From: Burkholderia sp. Bp9143
GTDB taxonomy: Bacteria > Pseudomonadota > Gammaproteobacteria > Burkholderiales > Burkholderiaceae
Direction: 5' to 3'
Length of the DNA: 64,000 bases
NCBI RefSeq assembly: GCF_003853645.1
Contig: NZ_QTPO01000015.1
Coordinates: forward strand, 1-64,000
Below are positions 45,742-54,922 of the stretch, piece after piece. The translations under genes were made by a program, and so were the position numbers. Numbering within the stretch: the stretch's first letter is position 1; each line of letters opens with the position of its first letter. Below the pieces are notes generated by a model. That model made no database searches and had not been told where the DNA came from. It saw only the letters and a program-made list of their open reading frames with translations.

Positions 45742-46770
45742 ATGTCCGAATCGCGTTCGTTGTTCAACCGTAGCAAGCCGTCGAAGCCGTGGGCTCGACG
45801 GGTCGGCACGTTGCTGATGGTCGGCCTGCTCACGGCCGGCACGTTCGCATCGCTCGACGCTGAAGCCAAGCGCATGGGCGGCGGGCGCAGCATCGGCCGC
45901 CAGAGTTCCACCGTCACGCAGCGCCAGGCCACGCCGCCCGCGCAGCAACCGATGCAGCAGGCCGCGCCGGCGCAGGCGCAGCGCGCGAACCCGGCCGCCC
46001 CGGCCGCGCAGCCGAACCGCTCGCGCTGGCTCGGGCCGATCGCCGGTCTCGCGGCCGGCCTCGGCATCGCGGCGCTGCTGTCGCACTTCGGCCTCGGCGG
46101 CGCGTTCGCGAGCATGATGGCGAACGTCATCGTGATCGCACTGTTGGCGATGGTCGGGATCTGGCTGATCCGCAAGTTCATGAACCGTCGCCGTCCGCAG
46201 GAACCGGCGTACTCGGTGGGCGGTTCGGCCTCGTCGTCGGGCGGCTACTCGCAGAGCCCGTCGTTCCAGCAAGGCAGCACCGGCAGCAACTACGCCGGCA
46301 GCGGCAGCAGCTACGCGAACGAAGCGCAGGGCGTGTTCGGCGGCGGCGCAGCGGCCGCCGGCGCGGCGGGCGCGATGGCGGCCGCACCGCTGCAGGTGCC
46401 GGCCGGCTTCGATACCGAAGCGTTCCTGCGTAGCGCGAAGGTCTACTTCGTGCGCCTGCAGGCCGCATGGGACCAGGGCAACCTGGCCGACATCCGCGAG
46501 TTCACGACGCCGGAAATGTTCGCCGAGATCAAGATCGACCTTGATTCGCGCGGCAATGAGGCGAACCAGACCGATGTCGTTCAGCTCGACGCGGAACTGG
46601 TCGCGATCGAGGATCGCGGCATCGAGCAGTCGGCGAGCGTGCGTTTCCACGGGCTGATCCGCGAATCGGCGAATGCGTCGGCGGCACCGTTCGACGAGGT
46701 GTGGAACCTGTCGAAGTCGGGCAGCCAGGGCTGGCTGCTCGCGGGTATCCAGCAGATCAACACGCACTGA
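45742..46770 (+). CDS. Tim44-like domain membrane protein
   Basis: A 342-residue protein. A cleavable or anchoring N-terminal hydrophobic segment (VGTLLMVGLLTAGTFASLDAEA) is followed by a Gln/Ala/Pro-rich linker. Two hydrophobic stretches come next (WLGPIAGLAAGLGIAALLSHF and ASMMANVIVIALLAMVGIWLI), then a Ser/Gly-rich spacer. The Tim44-like domain occupies residues about 215-340 (FDTEAFLRSAKVYFVRLQAAWD, LRE-like DIREFTTPEMF). Similar proteins (Tim44/MlaC-fold) sit near ubi genes in many betaproteobacteria; the function is unknown. TGGAGAAGCTG precedes ATG 45742. A terminator and a TACAAT box follow the gene. Confidence 0.85.
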   Translation: MSESRSLFNRSKPSKPWARRVGTLLMVGLLTAGTFASLDAEAKRMGGGRSIGRQSSTVTQRQATPPAQQPMQQAAPAQAQRANPAAPAAQPNRSRWLGPIAGLAAGLGIAALLSHFGLGGAFASMMANVIVIALLAMVGIWLIRKFMNRRRPQEPAYSVGGSASSSGGYSQSPSFQQGSTGSNYAGSGSSYANEAQGVFGGGAAAAGAAGAMAAAPLQVPAGFDTEAFLRSAKVYFVRLQAAWDQGNLADIREFTTPEMFAEIKIDLDSRGNEANQTDVVQLDAELVAIEDRGIEQSASVRFHGLIRESANASAAPFDEVWNLSKSGSQGWLLAGIQQINTH

Positions 46771-46884
46771 GCGTGACCGGCGGCCGGCTTGCCGGCTGCC
46801 CGGGCGACGGCCGCCGCACTGCGACCGCTTGCCGCCCGGGTGTGCGGTTGGCCGCGGTCTGCCGACGATCCGACGTTACAATAG

Positions 46885-46920
46885 AAACCCGCGTGGGCGC
46901 CCGGCCTGCGCGGGTTTTTT
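46885..46920 (+). terminator. Rho-independent terminator between the Tim44-like gene and ubiJ
   Basis: AAACCCGCG (46885-46893) pairs with CGCGGGTTT (46909-46917), followed by TTTTTT through 46920. A -10-like TACAAT lies at 46877-46882, just in front, so a ubiJ promoter appears to be embedded in the terminator region, 14 bases before the ubiJ start ends the hairpin. Confidence 0.8.
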
Positions 46921-46933
46921 CTTTACCAGCACG

Positions 46934-47560
46934 ATGACCTTTGCCGCCAAGCCTTTTGCTGCTGCTGTCAATCACCTGCTCGCGCGTGAATCATGGGCGC
47001 GCGACCGCCTGATCCCCTACGCGGGCAAGACCGCCCGGCTCGACGTGCCGCCCGTCACGCTCACGCTGCTCGTGCAGCCCGACGGCTACCTGTCCGCGGT
47101 GGAAGCGCACGATGCGCAACACGTCGACGTGTCGATCGCGCTCGCGGGCGACACGGTCGCCGCATTCCTGCAGGGCGGCCAGGTGGCCGTGATGAAGCAC
47201 GTGAAGATCGACGGCGACGCGGAGTTCGCGACGCAGATCGCGAAGCTGGCCGAGCACCTGCGCTGGGAACCTGAGGAAGATCTCGCGAAGCTGGTCGGCG
47301 ACGCGGCGGCGTACCGGATCGCGACGGTCGTGCGCGACGCCGGCGCGCACGCGCGCCGCACCGGCCGCAACGTGCTCGATTCCGTCGCCGAGTACTGGCT
47401 CGACGAGAACCCGCAAGTCGTCCGGCGCACGGTGCTTGGCGGCTTCGACGCCGAACTGGCGCGTGCGCGCGATGCGCTCGCGCGGGTCGAAAAACGGGTC
47501 GAGCGACTCGAACAAAAAATCGGCGCGCGCACGGGCTCCGGCCCGCGCGGCGCGCACTGA
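46934..47560 (+). CDS. ubiJ: Ubiquinone biosynthesis accessory factor UbiJ (SCP2 domain)
   Basis: A 208-residue protein with an N-terminal SCP2 lipid-binding domain (VNHLLARESWARDRL, FLQGGQVAVMKHVKIDGDAEFA) and a C-terminal coiled coil (RARDALARVEKRVERLEQKI). UbiJ with UbiK organises the soluble ubiquinone biosynthesis complex and binds lipid intermediates. It sits between ubiE and ubiB as in Escherichia coli (ubiE-ubiJ-ubiB), here with a Tim44-like gene inserted. Start ATG 46934; ubiB begins 12 bases after the stop. Confidence 0.92.
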   Translation: MTFAAKPFAAAVNHLLARESWARDRLIPYAGKTARLDVPPVTLTLLVQPDGYLSAVEAHDAQHVDVSIALAGDTVAAFLQGGQVAVMKHVKIDGDAEFATQIAKLAEHLRWEPEEDLAKLVGDAAAYRIATVVRDAGAHARRTGRNVLDSVAEYWLDENPQVVRRTVLGGFDAELARARDALARVEKRVERLEQKIGARTGSGPRGAH

Positions 47561-47572
47561 GGGCCGCAGGGC

Positions 47573-49150
47573 ATGCGCATTTTCCGTTTCATCAAGATTG
47601 TCTACACCGTCATCCGCTTTGGCCTCGACGAAGTGATGCTGTCCCGGATCGACGACCGGCGCGTGAAGCTGCTGCTGCGGATCACGACGATCGGCCGCCG
47701 CTATTCCGATCCGCCCGCCGTGCGGCTGCGTCGCGCGCTCGAAAGCCTCGGCCCGATCTTCGTGAAGTTCGGCCAGGTGCTGTCGACACGGCGCGACCTG
47801 CTGTCGGTCGATTTCGCAAACGAACTCGCGAAGCTACAGGACCAGGTGCCGCCGTTCGATTCGGCGGTCGCGATCGCGATCATCGAGAAGTCGCTCGGCG
47901 CGCCGGTCGACGAGCTGTTCGACGAATTCGAGCGCGAGCCGATCGCGAGCGCGTCGATCGCACAGGTGCATTTCGCGAAGCTGAAGCAGGGCCCGCATGC
48001 GGGCAAGGCCGTCGCGGTCAAGGTGCTGCGCCCGAACATGCTGCCGGTGATCGATTCCGACCTCGCGCTGATGCGCGACATCGCGACGTGGACGGAACGC
48101 ATGTGGGCCGACGGGCGGCGCCTGAAGCCGCGCGAAGTCGTCGCCGAATTCGACAAGTACCTGCACGACGAACTCGACCTGATGCGCGAGGCCGCGAACG
48201 GCAGCCAGCTGCGCCGCAACTTCGCGGGCCTCGACCTGCTGCTCGTGCCCGAGATGTTCTGGGATTTCTCGACGTCGCAGGTGCTCGTGATGGAGCGCAT
48301 GACCGGCGTGCCGATCAGCCAGGTCGAGACGTTGCGCTCGGCCGGCGTCGACATCAAGAAGCTCGCGCGCGAAGGCGTCGAGATCTTCTTCACGCAGGTG
48401 TTCCGCGACGGCTTCTTCCATGCGGACATGCACCCGGGCAACATCCAGGTGAGCCTCGACCCGAACACGTTCGGCCGCTACATCGCGCTCGATTTCGGGA
48501 TCGTCGGCGCGTTGTCGGATTTCGACAAGAACTACCTCGCGCAGAACTTCCTCGCGTTCTTCAAGCGCGACTACCACCGCGTCGCGACGCTGCACCTCGA
48601 ATCGGGCTGGGTGCCGCCCGAGACGCGCGTCGAGGAACTCGAAAGCGCGATCCGCGCGGTGTGCGAGCCGTATTTCGACCGCGCGCTGAAGGACATCTCG
48701 CTCGGCCAGGTGCTGATGCGCCTGTTCTCGACGTCGCGCCGCTTCAACGTCGAGATCCAGCCGCAACTCGTACTGCTGCAGAAGACGATGCTGAACGTCG
48801 AGGGGCTCGGCCGCTCGCTCGATCCCGAACTCGACCTGTGGAAGACCGCGAAGCCGTATCTCGAGCGCTGGATGACCGAGCAGATCGGCCTGCGCGGCTG
48901 GTACGAGCGTTTCAAGGTCGAGGCGCCGCAGTGGAGCAAGACGTTGCCGCAACTGCCGCGCCTGATCCACCACGCGATGGCGGCGCGCCACGACGCACCG
49001 CGCGCGGCGAGCGAGGACCTGATGCGCCAGATCCTCGTCGAGCAGAAACGTACCAACCGGCTGCTGCAGGCATTGCTGATCTTCGGTCTTGCCGTCGGCG
49101 TCGGGGCGCTCGTCGCGCGCGTGCTGCTCGCGCTTGCGTACGGCGCATGA
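47573..49150 (+). CDS. ubiB: ABC1 kinase-like ubiquinone biosynthesis protein
   Basis: A 525-residue UbiB. It has the KxGQ motif [14 protein letters not shown] near residue 64, the Ala-rich nucleotide loop [26 protein letters not shown] near 283 and ALDFGIVG near 303, and a pair of C-terminal membrane helices ([27 protein letters not shown]). It is an atypical kinase/ATPase needed for ubiquinone synthesis at the inner membrane, thought to help extract lipid intermediates. ATG 47573 has CAGGGC upstream. It overlaps the potential upstream start of the following methyltransferase gene. Confidence 0.97.
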   Translation: MRIFRFIKIVYTVIRFGLDEVMLSRIDDRRVKLLLRITTIGRRYSDPPAVRLRRALESLGPIFVKFGQVLSTRRDLLSVDFANELAKLQDQVPPFDSAVAIAIIEKSLGAPVDELFDEFEREPIASASIAQVHFAKLKQGPHAGKAVAVKVLRPNMLPVIDSDLALMRDIATWTERMWADGRRLKPREVVAEFDKYLHDELDLMREAANGSQLRRNFAGLDLLLVPEMFWDFSTSQVLVMERMTGVPISQVETLRSAGVDIKKLAREGVEIFFTQVFRDGFFHADMHPGNIQVSLDPNTFGRYIALDFGIVGALSDFDKNYLAQNFLAFFKRDYHRVATLHLESGWVPPETRVEELESAIRAVCEPYFDRALKDISLGQVLMRLFSTSRRFNVEIQPQLVLLQKTMLNVEGLGRSLDPELDLWKTAKPYLERWMTEQIGLRGWYERFKVEAPQWSKTLPQLPRLIHHAMAARHDAPRAASEDLMRQILVEQKRTNRLLQALLIFGLAVGVGALVARVLLALAYGA

Positions 49151-49167
49151 CCGAAAGGACTGGAGCG

Positions 49168-49794
49168 ATGTCCGAACCGAAACAACCGTCCGCGCCGAGC
49201 GCCGCCGATTTCGCGACGCGCGACCCCGGCAACGCGTCGTTCTGGGACGAGCGTTTCGCCCGTGGCGTGACGCCGTGGGAATTCGGCGGCGTGCCGGACG
49301 GGTTTCGCGCGTTTGCGCGGCGGCGCGAGCCGTGCGCGGTGCTGATCCCCGGCTGCGGTAGTGCGCAGGAGGCCGGCTGGCTCGCGCAGTCCGGCTGGCC
49401 CGTGCGCGCGATCGATTTTGCCGCGCAGGCGGTGGCGGCCGCGAAGGTGCAGCTTGGCGCACACGCGGACGTCGTCGAGCAGGCCGATTTCTTCGCGTAC
49501 CAGCCGCCGTTCGTCGTGCAGTGGGTGTACGAGCGCGCGTTCCTGTGCGCGCTGCCGCCGGCCATGCGTGCCGACTATGCGGCGCGGATGGTGGAACTGC
49601 TGCCGGCGGACGGATTGCTGGCCGGTTATTTCTTCGTGACGAAGAAACCGAAGGGGCCGCCGTTCGGCATCGAGCGTGCCGAACTTGACGCGCTGCTCGC
49701 GCCGCACTTCGAACTGATCGAGGATCTGCCGGTGACCGATTCGCTGGCCGTGTTCGAAGGACACGAGCGCTGGCTCACGTGGCGCCGTCGCTGA
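49168..49794 (+). CDS. Thiopurine S-methyltransferase (TPMT)-family protein
   Basis: A 208-residue class I methyltransferase: FWDERFARGVTPWEFGGVP near residues 25-43, SAM motif VLIPGCGSAQE near 58-68, the acidic IDFAAQAV, ERAFLCALPP and GYFFVTKKPKGPPFGI. These are TPMT-family marks; relatives methylate thiols, selenium/tellurium compounds or halides. ATG 49168 is preferred because GGAG lies about seven bases upstream; ATG 49147, overlapping the ubiB stop, would add seven residues. The physiological substrate is unknown. Confidence 0.85.
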   Translation: MSEPKQPSAPSAADFATRDPGNASFWDERFARGVTPWEFGGVPDGFRAFARRREPCAVLIPGCGSAQEAGWLAQSGWPVRAIDFAAQAVAAAKVQLGAHADVVEQADFFAYQPPFVVQWVYERAFLCALPPAMRADYAARMVELLPADGLLAGYFFVTKKPKGPPFGIERAELDALLAPHFELIEDLPVTDSLAVFEGHERWLTWRRR

Positions 49795-49813
49795 AGCCCG
49801 CGTGTTGCGGCCG

Positions 49814-49845
49814 TTGCCGGAGCGCGCCGGGGTTTCGGATATAAT
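49814..49845 (+). promoter_or_regulatory. Sigma70-type promoter before the FmdB-like gene
   Basis: A consensus -10 TATAAT at 49840-49845 stands out in this GC-rich genome. The best -35 is TTGCCG (49814-49819), with a long 20-base spacer. Predicted transcription start is about 49852, roughly 38 bases before ATG 49890, and would drive fmdB-like, DUF502 and perhaps aspS. Confidence 0.6.
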
Positions 49846-49889
49846 TCAAGGTTTTGCAAGCCGTTTCCAGTTTCTGCGGGAAAAATATC

Positions 49890-50219
49890 ATGCCGATCTA
49901 CGCCTATCGATGCGAAGCGTGCGGTTTCGCGAAGGACGTGCTCCAGAAGATGAGCGACGCGCCGCTGTCGCAGTGCCCCGAATGCGGGAAGGATGCTTTT
50001 CGCAAGCAGGTCACCGCCGCCGGCTTCCAGTTGAAGGGCTCCGGCTGGTATGTCACCGATTTCCGCGGTGGCTCGGGCGGCATCAGCGCGCCGGCGACGG
50101 CGTCCGGCGACACGGGCACGGCGGCACCAGCCGCAGCCGCGCCTGCTGCCGCGAGTTCCGAAAGTACGACGACGAGCGCCGCGCCGGCCCCGGCTGCAGC
50201 GCCCGCCGCCGGCAGTTGA
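49890..50219 (+). CDS. FmdB-family zinc ribbon protein
   Basis: A 109-residue protein. The start MPIYAYRCEACGFAKDVLQKMSD with a second pair in CPECGKDAF forms the CxxC...CxxC zinc ribbon (residues 8-36), and GFQLKGSGWYVTDFR follows, all FmdB/CxxC_CXXC_SSSS family marks. The last about 45 residues are an Ala/Pro/Ser/Thr tail of low complexity. Function is unknown; it is widely linked to DUF502 and aspS in betaproteobacteria, as here. ATG 49890 is chosen because it begins the conserved MPIY. Confidence 0.9.
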   Translation: MPIYAYRCEACGFAKDVLQKMSDAPLSQCPECGKDAFRKQVTAAGFQLKGSGWYVTDFRGGSGGISAPATASGDTGTAAPAAAAPAAASSESTTTSAAPAPAAAPAAGS

Positions 50220-50280
50220 CCGTCGCGGCCCGGCCGGGTCGCGACCAACCCGCGCTTCCGGCGCGGTTCATTGACGGCAG

Positions 50281-50931
50281 ATGATGAAAAAGACGACCCT
50301 GAAAACGGTGTTTCTGACCGGCCTGCTGGTTCTCGTCCCGCTCGCGATCACGCTGTGGGTGCTCGGCCTCATCATCGGCACGATGGACCAGACGCTGCTG
50401 CTGCTGCCCGAATCGTGGCAGCCGGAGCGGATGCTCGGCTTCCATTTGCCGGGGATCGGCGCGGTGCTGACGCTCGCGTTCATCTTCGTCGTCGGGCTGG
50501 CCACGCAGAACTTCATCGGCCAGAAGCTCGTCACGTGGTGGAACGCGGTCGTGCGTCACATCCCGGTCGTCGGGCCGATCTACACGAGTGTCAAGCAGGT
50601 GTCGGACACGCTGCTGTCGAGCAGCGGCAACGCGTTCCGCAAGGCGCTGCTGATCGAATACCCGCGTCGCGGCTCGTATACGATTGCGTTTCTGACCGGC
50701 ACGCCCGGCGGCGACGTGGTCAACCATCTGACGGAAGAGTACGTGAGCGTGTACGTGCCCACGACGCCGAACCCGACGTCTGGCTTCTTCCTGATGCTGC
50801 CGAAGAGCGAAGTCATCGAACTCGACATGTCGGTCGATGCCGCGCTCAAGTACATCGTCTCGATGGGCGTCGTGGCGCCTTCGGCGCCGGCTCCGGCGCC
50901 CGCCCGCCGTCCCGTCGAGCCGCCGCTGTAA
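50281..50931 (+). CDS. DUF502 inner-membrane protein
   Basis: A 216-residue DUF502 protein with two membrane helices at residues 8-28 (LKTVFLTGLLVLVPLAITLWVLG) and about 58-78 (GAVLTLAFIFVVGLATQNFIG). The conserved IPVVGPIYTSVKQVSDTLL and TPNPTSGFFLMLPKSEVIELDMSVDAALKYIVSMG blocks follow. Function is unknown in bacteria. ATG 50281 begins MKKTTLKT. It lies 61 bases after the FmdB-like gene and 67 before aspS, with a small hairpin (50951-50965) between it and aspS. Confidence 0.92.
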   Translation: MMKKTTLKTVFLTGLLVLVPLAITLWVLGLIIGTMDQTLLLLPESWQPERMLGFHLPGIGAVLTLAFIFVVGLATQNFIGQKLVTWWNAVVRHIPVVGPIYTSVKQVSDTLLSSSGNAFRKALLIEYPRRGSYTIAFLTGTPGGDVVNHLTEEYVSVYVPTTPNPTSGFFLMLPKSEVIELDMSVDAALKYIVSMGVVAPSAPAPAPARRPVEPPL

Positions 50932-50998
50932 GTAAAGAATCATCGCCCGGGCCGCACGTTGCGGCACCCGTTGATCAAACCGAACGAAAGCAAACATC

Positions 50999-52801
50999 AT
51001 GTCGATGCGTACTGAATACTGCGGTCTCGTGACCGAACACCTGCTGGGCCAAACCGTGTCGCTGTGCGGCTGGGTGCAGCGCCGCCGCGATCACGGCGGT
51101 GTGATCTTCATCGACCTGCGCGATCGTGAAGGCCTCGTGCAGGTGGTGTGCGACCCGGATCGCGCGGACATGTTCGCGACCGCCGAAGGCGTGCGCAACG
51201 AGTTCTGCGTGCAGATCAAGGGTCTCGTGCGCAACCGTCCGGAAGGCACGGTCAACGCCGGTCTGAAGAGCGGCAAGATCGAAGTGCTGTGCCACGAGCT
51301 GATCGTGCTGAACGCGTCGGTCACGCCGCCGTTCCAGCTCGACGACGACAACCTGTCGGAAACGACGCGCCTCACGCACCGCGTGCTCGACCTGCGCCGT
51401 CCGCAGATGCAGCACAACCTGCGCCTGCGCTACCGTGTCGCGATCGAAGCGCGCAAGTACCTCGACGAGCAGGGCTTCATCGACATCGAAACGCCGATGC
51501 TGACGAAGAGCACGCCGGAAGGCGCGCGCGACTACCTCGTGCCGTCGCGCGTGAACGCGGGCCAGTTCTTCGCGCTGCCGCAGTCGCCGCAGCTGTTCAA
51601 GCAGTTGCTGATGGTCGCGAACTTCGACCGTTACTACCAGATCACCAAGTGCTTCCGCGACGAAGACCTCCGTGCCGACCGTCAGCCGGAATTCACGCAG
51701 ATCGACTGCGAGACGTCGTTCCTCGGCGAGCAGGAAATCCGCGACCTGTTCGAAGACATGATCCGTCACATCTTCAAGACGACGATCGACGTCGAACTCG
51801 ACGCGAAATTCCCGGTGATGCCGTACTCGGAAGCGATGGCGCGTTTCGGTTCGGACAAGCCGGACCTGCGCGTGCAGCTCGAATTCACCGAGCTGACCGA
51901 CGCGATGAAGGACGTCGACTTCAAGGTGTTCAGCACGCCGGCCAACGCGAAGGACGGCCGCGTCGCGGCGCTGCGCGTGCCGAAGGGCAGCGAACTGTCG
52001 CGCGGCGACATCGACGGCTACACGGAATTCGTGCGCATCTACGGCGCGAAGGGCCTCGCATGGATCAAGGTCAACGAGAAGGCGAAGGGCCGCGACGGCC
52101 TGCAAAGCCCGATCGTCAAGAACCTGCACGACGCATCGATCGCGGCGATCCTCGAGCGCACCGGCGCTGAAGACGGCGACATCATCTTCTTCGCGGCCGA
52201 CCGCGCGAAGGTGGTCAACGACAGCCTCGGCGCACTGCGCCTGAAGATCGGCCATTCGGAATTCGGCAAGGCGAACGGCCTCGTCCAGGCCGGCTGGAAG
52301 CCGCTGTGGGTCGTCGACTTCCCGATGTTCGAATACGACGACGAAGATGCGCGTTACGTCGCGGCGCACCACCCGTTCACGAGCCCGAAGGACGAGCACC
52401 TCGAGTACCTCGAGACCGATCCGGGCCGTTGCCTCGCGAAGGCATACGACATGGTGCTGAACGGCTGGGAAATCGGCGGCGGCTCGGTGCGTATCCACCG
52501 CGAGGAAGTGCAGAGCAAGGTGTTCCGCGCGCTGAAGATCGGTGCGGAAGAAGCGCAACTGAAGTTCGGCTTCCTGCTGGACGCGCTGCAGTACGGCGCG
52601 CCGCCGCACGGCGGTATCGCATTCGGCCTCGACCGCATCGTCACGATGATGGCCGGTGCCGACTCGATCCGCGACGTGATCGCGTTCCCGAAGACGCAGC
52701 GTGCGCAGGATCTGCTCACGCAGGCGCCGAGCCCGGTCGACGAGCGTCAGCTGCGCGAACTGCACATCCGTCTGCGTCAGCCGGAACAGCCGAAGGCGTA
52801 A
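50999..52801 (+). CDS. aspS: Aspartyl-tRNA synthetase
   Basis: A 600-residue bacterial-type AspRS. The N-terminal OB fold binds the anticodon ([26 protein letters not shown]). Class II motif 1 lies near residue 155, motif 2 in [18 protein letters not shown] near 220-237, and the bacterial GAD insertion domain is present. Motif 3 [14 protein letters not shown] lies near 540, with DVIAFPKTQ after it. It charges tRNA-Asp; in bacteria lacking AsnRS it may also mischarge tRNA-Asn, which cannot be decided here. ATG 50999 begins [11 protein letters not shown], the family start. A terminator follows 49 bases after the stop. Confidence 0.97.
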   Translation: MSMRTEYCGLVTEHLLGQTVSLCGWVQRRRDHGGVIFIDLRDREGLVQVVCDPDRADMFATAEGVRNEFCVQIKGLVRNRPEGTVNAGLKSGKIEVLCHELIVLNASVTPPFQLDDDNLSETTRLTHRVLDLRRPQMQHNLRLRYRVAIEARKYLDEQGFIDIETPMLTKSTPEGARDYLVPSRVNAGQFFALPQSPQLFKQLLMVANFDRYYQITKCFRDEDLRADRQPEFTQIDCETSFLGEQEIRDLFEDMIRHIFKTTIDVELDAKFPVMPYSEAMARFGSDKPDLRVQLEFTELTDAMKDVDFKVFSTPANAKDGRVAALRVPKGSELSRGDIDGYTEFVRIYGAKGLAWIKVNEKAKGRDGLQSPIVKNLHDASIAAILERTGAEDGDIIFFAADRAKVVNDSLGALRLKIGHSEFGKANGLVQAGWKPLWVVDFPMFEYDDEDARYVAAHHPFTSPKDEHLEYLETDPGRCLAKAYDMVLNGWEIGGGSVRIHREEVQSKVFRALKIGAEEAQLKFGFLLDALQYGAPPHGGIAFGLDRIVTMMAGADSIRDVIAFPKTQRAQDLLTQAPSPVDERQLRELHIRLRQPEQPKA

Positions 52802-52849
52802 CGCTTGTCACAGGTCGTGTGCGCGGCGACGCGCGCACGACGCCCAACG

Positions 52850-52882
52850 AAAAAGGCGCCGTTGTGCGCCTTTTTCGTTTTT
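52850..52882 (+). terminator. Rho-independent terminator after aspS
   Basis: AAAAAGGCGC (52850-52859) pairs with GCGCCTTTTT (52866-52875) around a six-base loop, with more Ts at 52878-52883. Because of the A-run on the left it could also terminate minus-strand transcription. Confidence 0.85.
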
Positions 52883-52957
52883 TGCGGTACAGTCGCAGCA
52901 CTTGCCGCACGTTCGGGCCCAGGCCCGGCGCACGGCCCTGTGCCGCATGAAACAAAG

Positions 52958-53452
52958 ATGACGAAGCCGCCGAAAATCCCCGAATCCGTTCTCGTCGTGA
53001 TCTACACGCCCGACCTCGACGTGCTGGTGATCAAGCGTGCCGACCAGCCCGATTTCTGGCAATCGGTGACCGGATCGAAGGACGCGCTCGACGAGCCGCT
53101 CGCACTCACGGCCGCGCGCGAGGTCGTCGAGGAAACCGGCATCTCCGTCGGGTCGCCCGACGTGCCGGCCACCGCGCTGGTCGACTGGCATCACCGGATC
53201 GAATACACGATCTATCCGCAATACCTGCATCGCTATGCGCCGGGCGTCACGCGCAACGTCGAGCACTGGTTCGGCCTGTGCGTGCCGCGCCGCGTCGACG
53301 TGACGCTGTCGCCGCGCGAGCATGTCGATCATGCGTGGCTGCCGTTCCGCGAAGCGGCCGCGCGCTGCTTCTCGCCGTCGAATGCCGAAGCGATCCTGCA
53401 ACTGCCCGTGCGCGTGTCGCTCGCGCGGGCGCCGCACGGCTCGTCCGCATGA
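52958..53452 (+). CDS. nudB: Dihydroneopterin triphosphate diphosphatase
   Basis: A 164-residue Nudix hydrolase. The Nudix box runs from GSKDALDEPL to AAREVVEETGI (about residues 39-64) with REVVEETG intact. VLVVIYTPDLDVLVIKRADQPDFWQSVTG at the start and HNWFGL-like VEHWFGLCVP match NudB (NtpA), which removes pyrophosphate in folate synthesis. ATG 52958 begins MTKPPKIPES. It lies 82 bases beyond the aspS terminator and its stop overlaps the clsB start, so the two genes are translationally coupled. Confidence 0.9.
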   Translation: MTKPPKIPESVLVVIYTPDLDVLVIKRADQPDFWQSVTGSKDALDEPLALTAAREVVEETGISVGSPDVPATALVDWHHRIEYTIYPQYLHRYAPGVTRNVEHWFGLCVPRRVDVTLSPREHVDHAWLPFREAAARCFSPSNAEAILQLPVRVSLARAPHGSSA

Positions 53453-54723
53453 ATGCGGAAACCCGCAAGCGCTTCGCGCAATTGCGGCAGATGTTCCTGC
53501 AGGAGCGCGGCTCCGCGTCGCGGCTCGCGTTCACGGCCGGCAACACGGTTCGGCTGTGCGAGACGGGCAATGAGTTCTTCCACGCGCTGATCGAGCGGAT
53601 CGATGCGGCGCGCGAGCAGGTGATGCTCGAAACCTACATCTTCTGCGACGACGCGGCCGGTCGCCCGGTGTCGGATGCGCTGATCCGCGCGGCGCGGCGC
53701 GGCGTGCGCGTTCGCGTGATCACCGACGGCATCGGCACCGCGCGCCTGCCGCTGTTCGACGCGTGGGCCGAGGCCGGCGTCGAGCACTGCATCTACAACC
53801 GCTTCCTGTTCGGCCGTTTCGGCTTCTCGCGCACGCACCGCAAGCTCGCGGTGATCGATCATGCGGTCGCGTTCTGCGGCGGCATCAACATCGTCGACGA
53901 CTACACGCAGGGCAGCGCCATGCTGCCGTTTCCGCGCTGGGATTTCGCGGTCGAGATGGCCGGGCCGGCAGTTTCGGACGTGCGCGCCGCGTTCGAGCTG
54001 CAGTGGCACCGCATCCAGTTTGGCCACAAGCCGTACGCGCAGTACGCGGCCGGTTTGCACGGCGGCGAAGCGTTCCCGAACATGTTCCGGCGCTGGATGC
54101 GCAGCCACCGGTGGATCAAGGCCGGTGCGCTGCGGGTCGTGACGGAGCCGAGCGTCGCATTCGTCGCGCGCGACAACGTCGTGAACCGCCGCGCGATCGA
54201 GAAGGCCTATCTCGCCGCGATCGGCCAGGCGCGCCAGCGGATCCTGCTCGCGAATCCGTACTTCATGCCGGGCCGCAAGCTGCGCCGTGCACTGACGGGC
54301 GCTGCACGCCGCGGCGTCGACGTGCGAATACTCATCGGCCGCAAGGAATTCACGGCGCTCGATACGGCCGTGCCGTTCCTGTATCACGCGCTGCTGCGCG
54401 CGGGCGTGCGTGTCGCCGAATACGACAAGACGATCCTGCATGGCAAGGTGGCCGTGATCGACGACAACTGGGCGACCGTCGGCTCGTCGAACCTGGACGC
54501 GCTGAGCCTGATGCTGAACAACGAGGCGAACGTCGTGCTGGTGCGCTACGATGCGGTCACGAACGAACTGCGCGACGCGATCGCGGCCGCCTTCTCCGAA
54601 GGCCGCGAAATCGATGCCGCCCGGTACGCCGCACGGCCGCGCATCGAGCGTATGCTGAACTGGCTGGCATACAACACATACCGCCTCGTGATGAAGGCGC
54701 TGACGGTCGGCGGTTACGACTGA
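53449..54723 (+). CDS. clsB: Cardiolipin synthase B-like phospholipase D protein
   Basis: A 424-residue protein with two HKD motifs: HRKLAVIDHAV near residue 129 followed by CGGINIVDDY, and HGKVAVIDDNW near 330 followed by GSSNLDALSL. There is no signal peptide. The layout (VMLETYIFCDDAAG, RWDFAVEMAGPAV, LANPYFMPGRKLRRAL) is that of ClsB/YbhO, making cardiolipin from phosphatidylglycerol. The ATG overlaps the nudB stop by four bases. A second PLD-type synthase, ClsC-like, is encoded at 22757-24382. Confidence 0.88.
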   Translation: MNAETRKRFAQLRQMFLQERGSASRLAFTAGNTVRLCETGNEFFHALIERIDAAREQVMLETYIFCDDAAGRPVSDALIRAARRGVRVRVITDGIGTARLPLFDAWAEAGVEHCIYNRFLFGRFGFSRTHRKLAVIDHAVAFCGGINIVDDYTQGSAMLPFPRWDFAVEMAGPAVSDVRAAFELQWHRIQFGHKPYAQYAAGLHGGEAFPNMFRRWMRSHRWIKAGALRVVTEPSVAFVARDNVVNRRAIEKAYLAAIGQARQRILLANPYFMPGRKLRRALTGAARRGVDVRILIGRKEFTALDTAVPFLYHALLRAGVRVAEYDKTILHGKVAVIDDNWATVGSSNLDALSLMLNNEANVVLVRYDAVTNELRDAIAAAFSEGREIDAARYAARPRIERMLNWLAYNTYRLVMKALTVGGYD

Positions 54724-54881
54724 CACGGATTCAGTATCCGCTTCATGAAATCTGTCCGCACGTTCGTGCGGAAAAGCCGCTCCGGTCCCGCCGGAATCGC
54801 GCAAAATAGCGGCTCGGTTAGACACCGGTTTCTAATAATTTCCTTGTTTCGCGAGCGGCCGCACTCAATAATAGTACGGCC

Positions 54882-54899
54882 GTTCGATTTTATTCGAAC
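54882..54899. promoter_or_regulatory. Probable TetR operator before the beta-oxidation operon
   Basis: GTTCGATTTTATTCGAAC is a perfect 6-bp inverted repeat with a 6-base AT centre, 23 bases before the TetR start. It is nested in a wider inverted pair CCGTTCG (54880-54886) and CGAACGG (54903-54909). The surrounding 54800-54922 is markedly AT-richer than the genes, as expected for a promoter. Confidence 0.6.
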
Positions 54900-54922
54900 C
54901 CCCGAACGGTTAAGAAAAAGCT

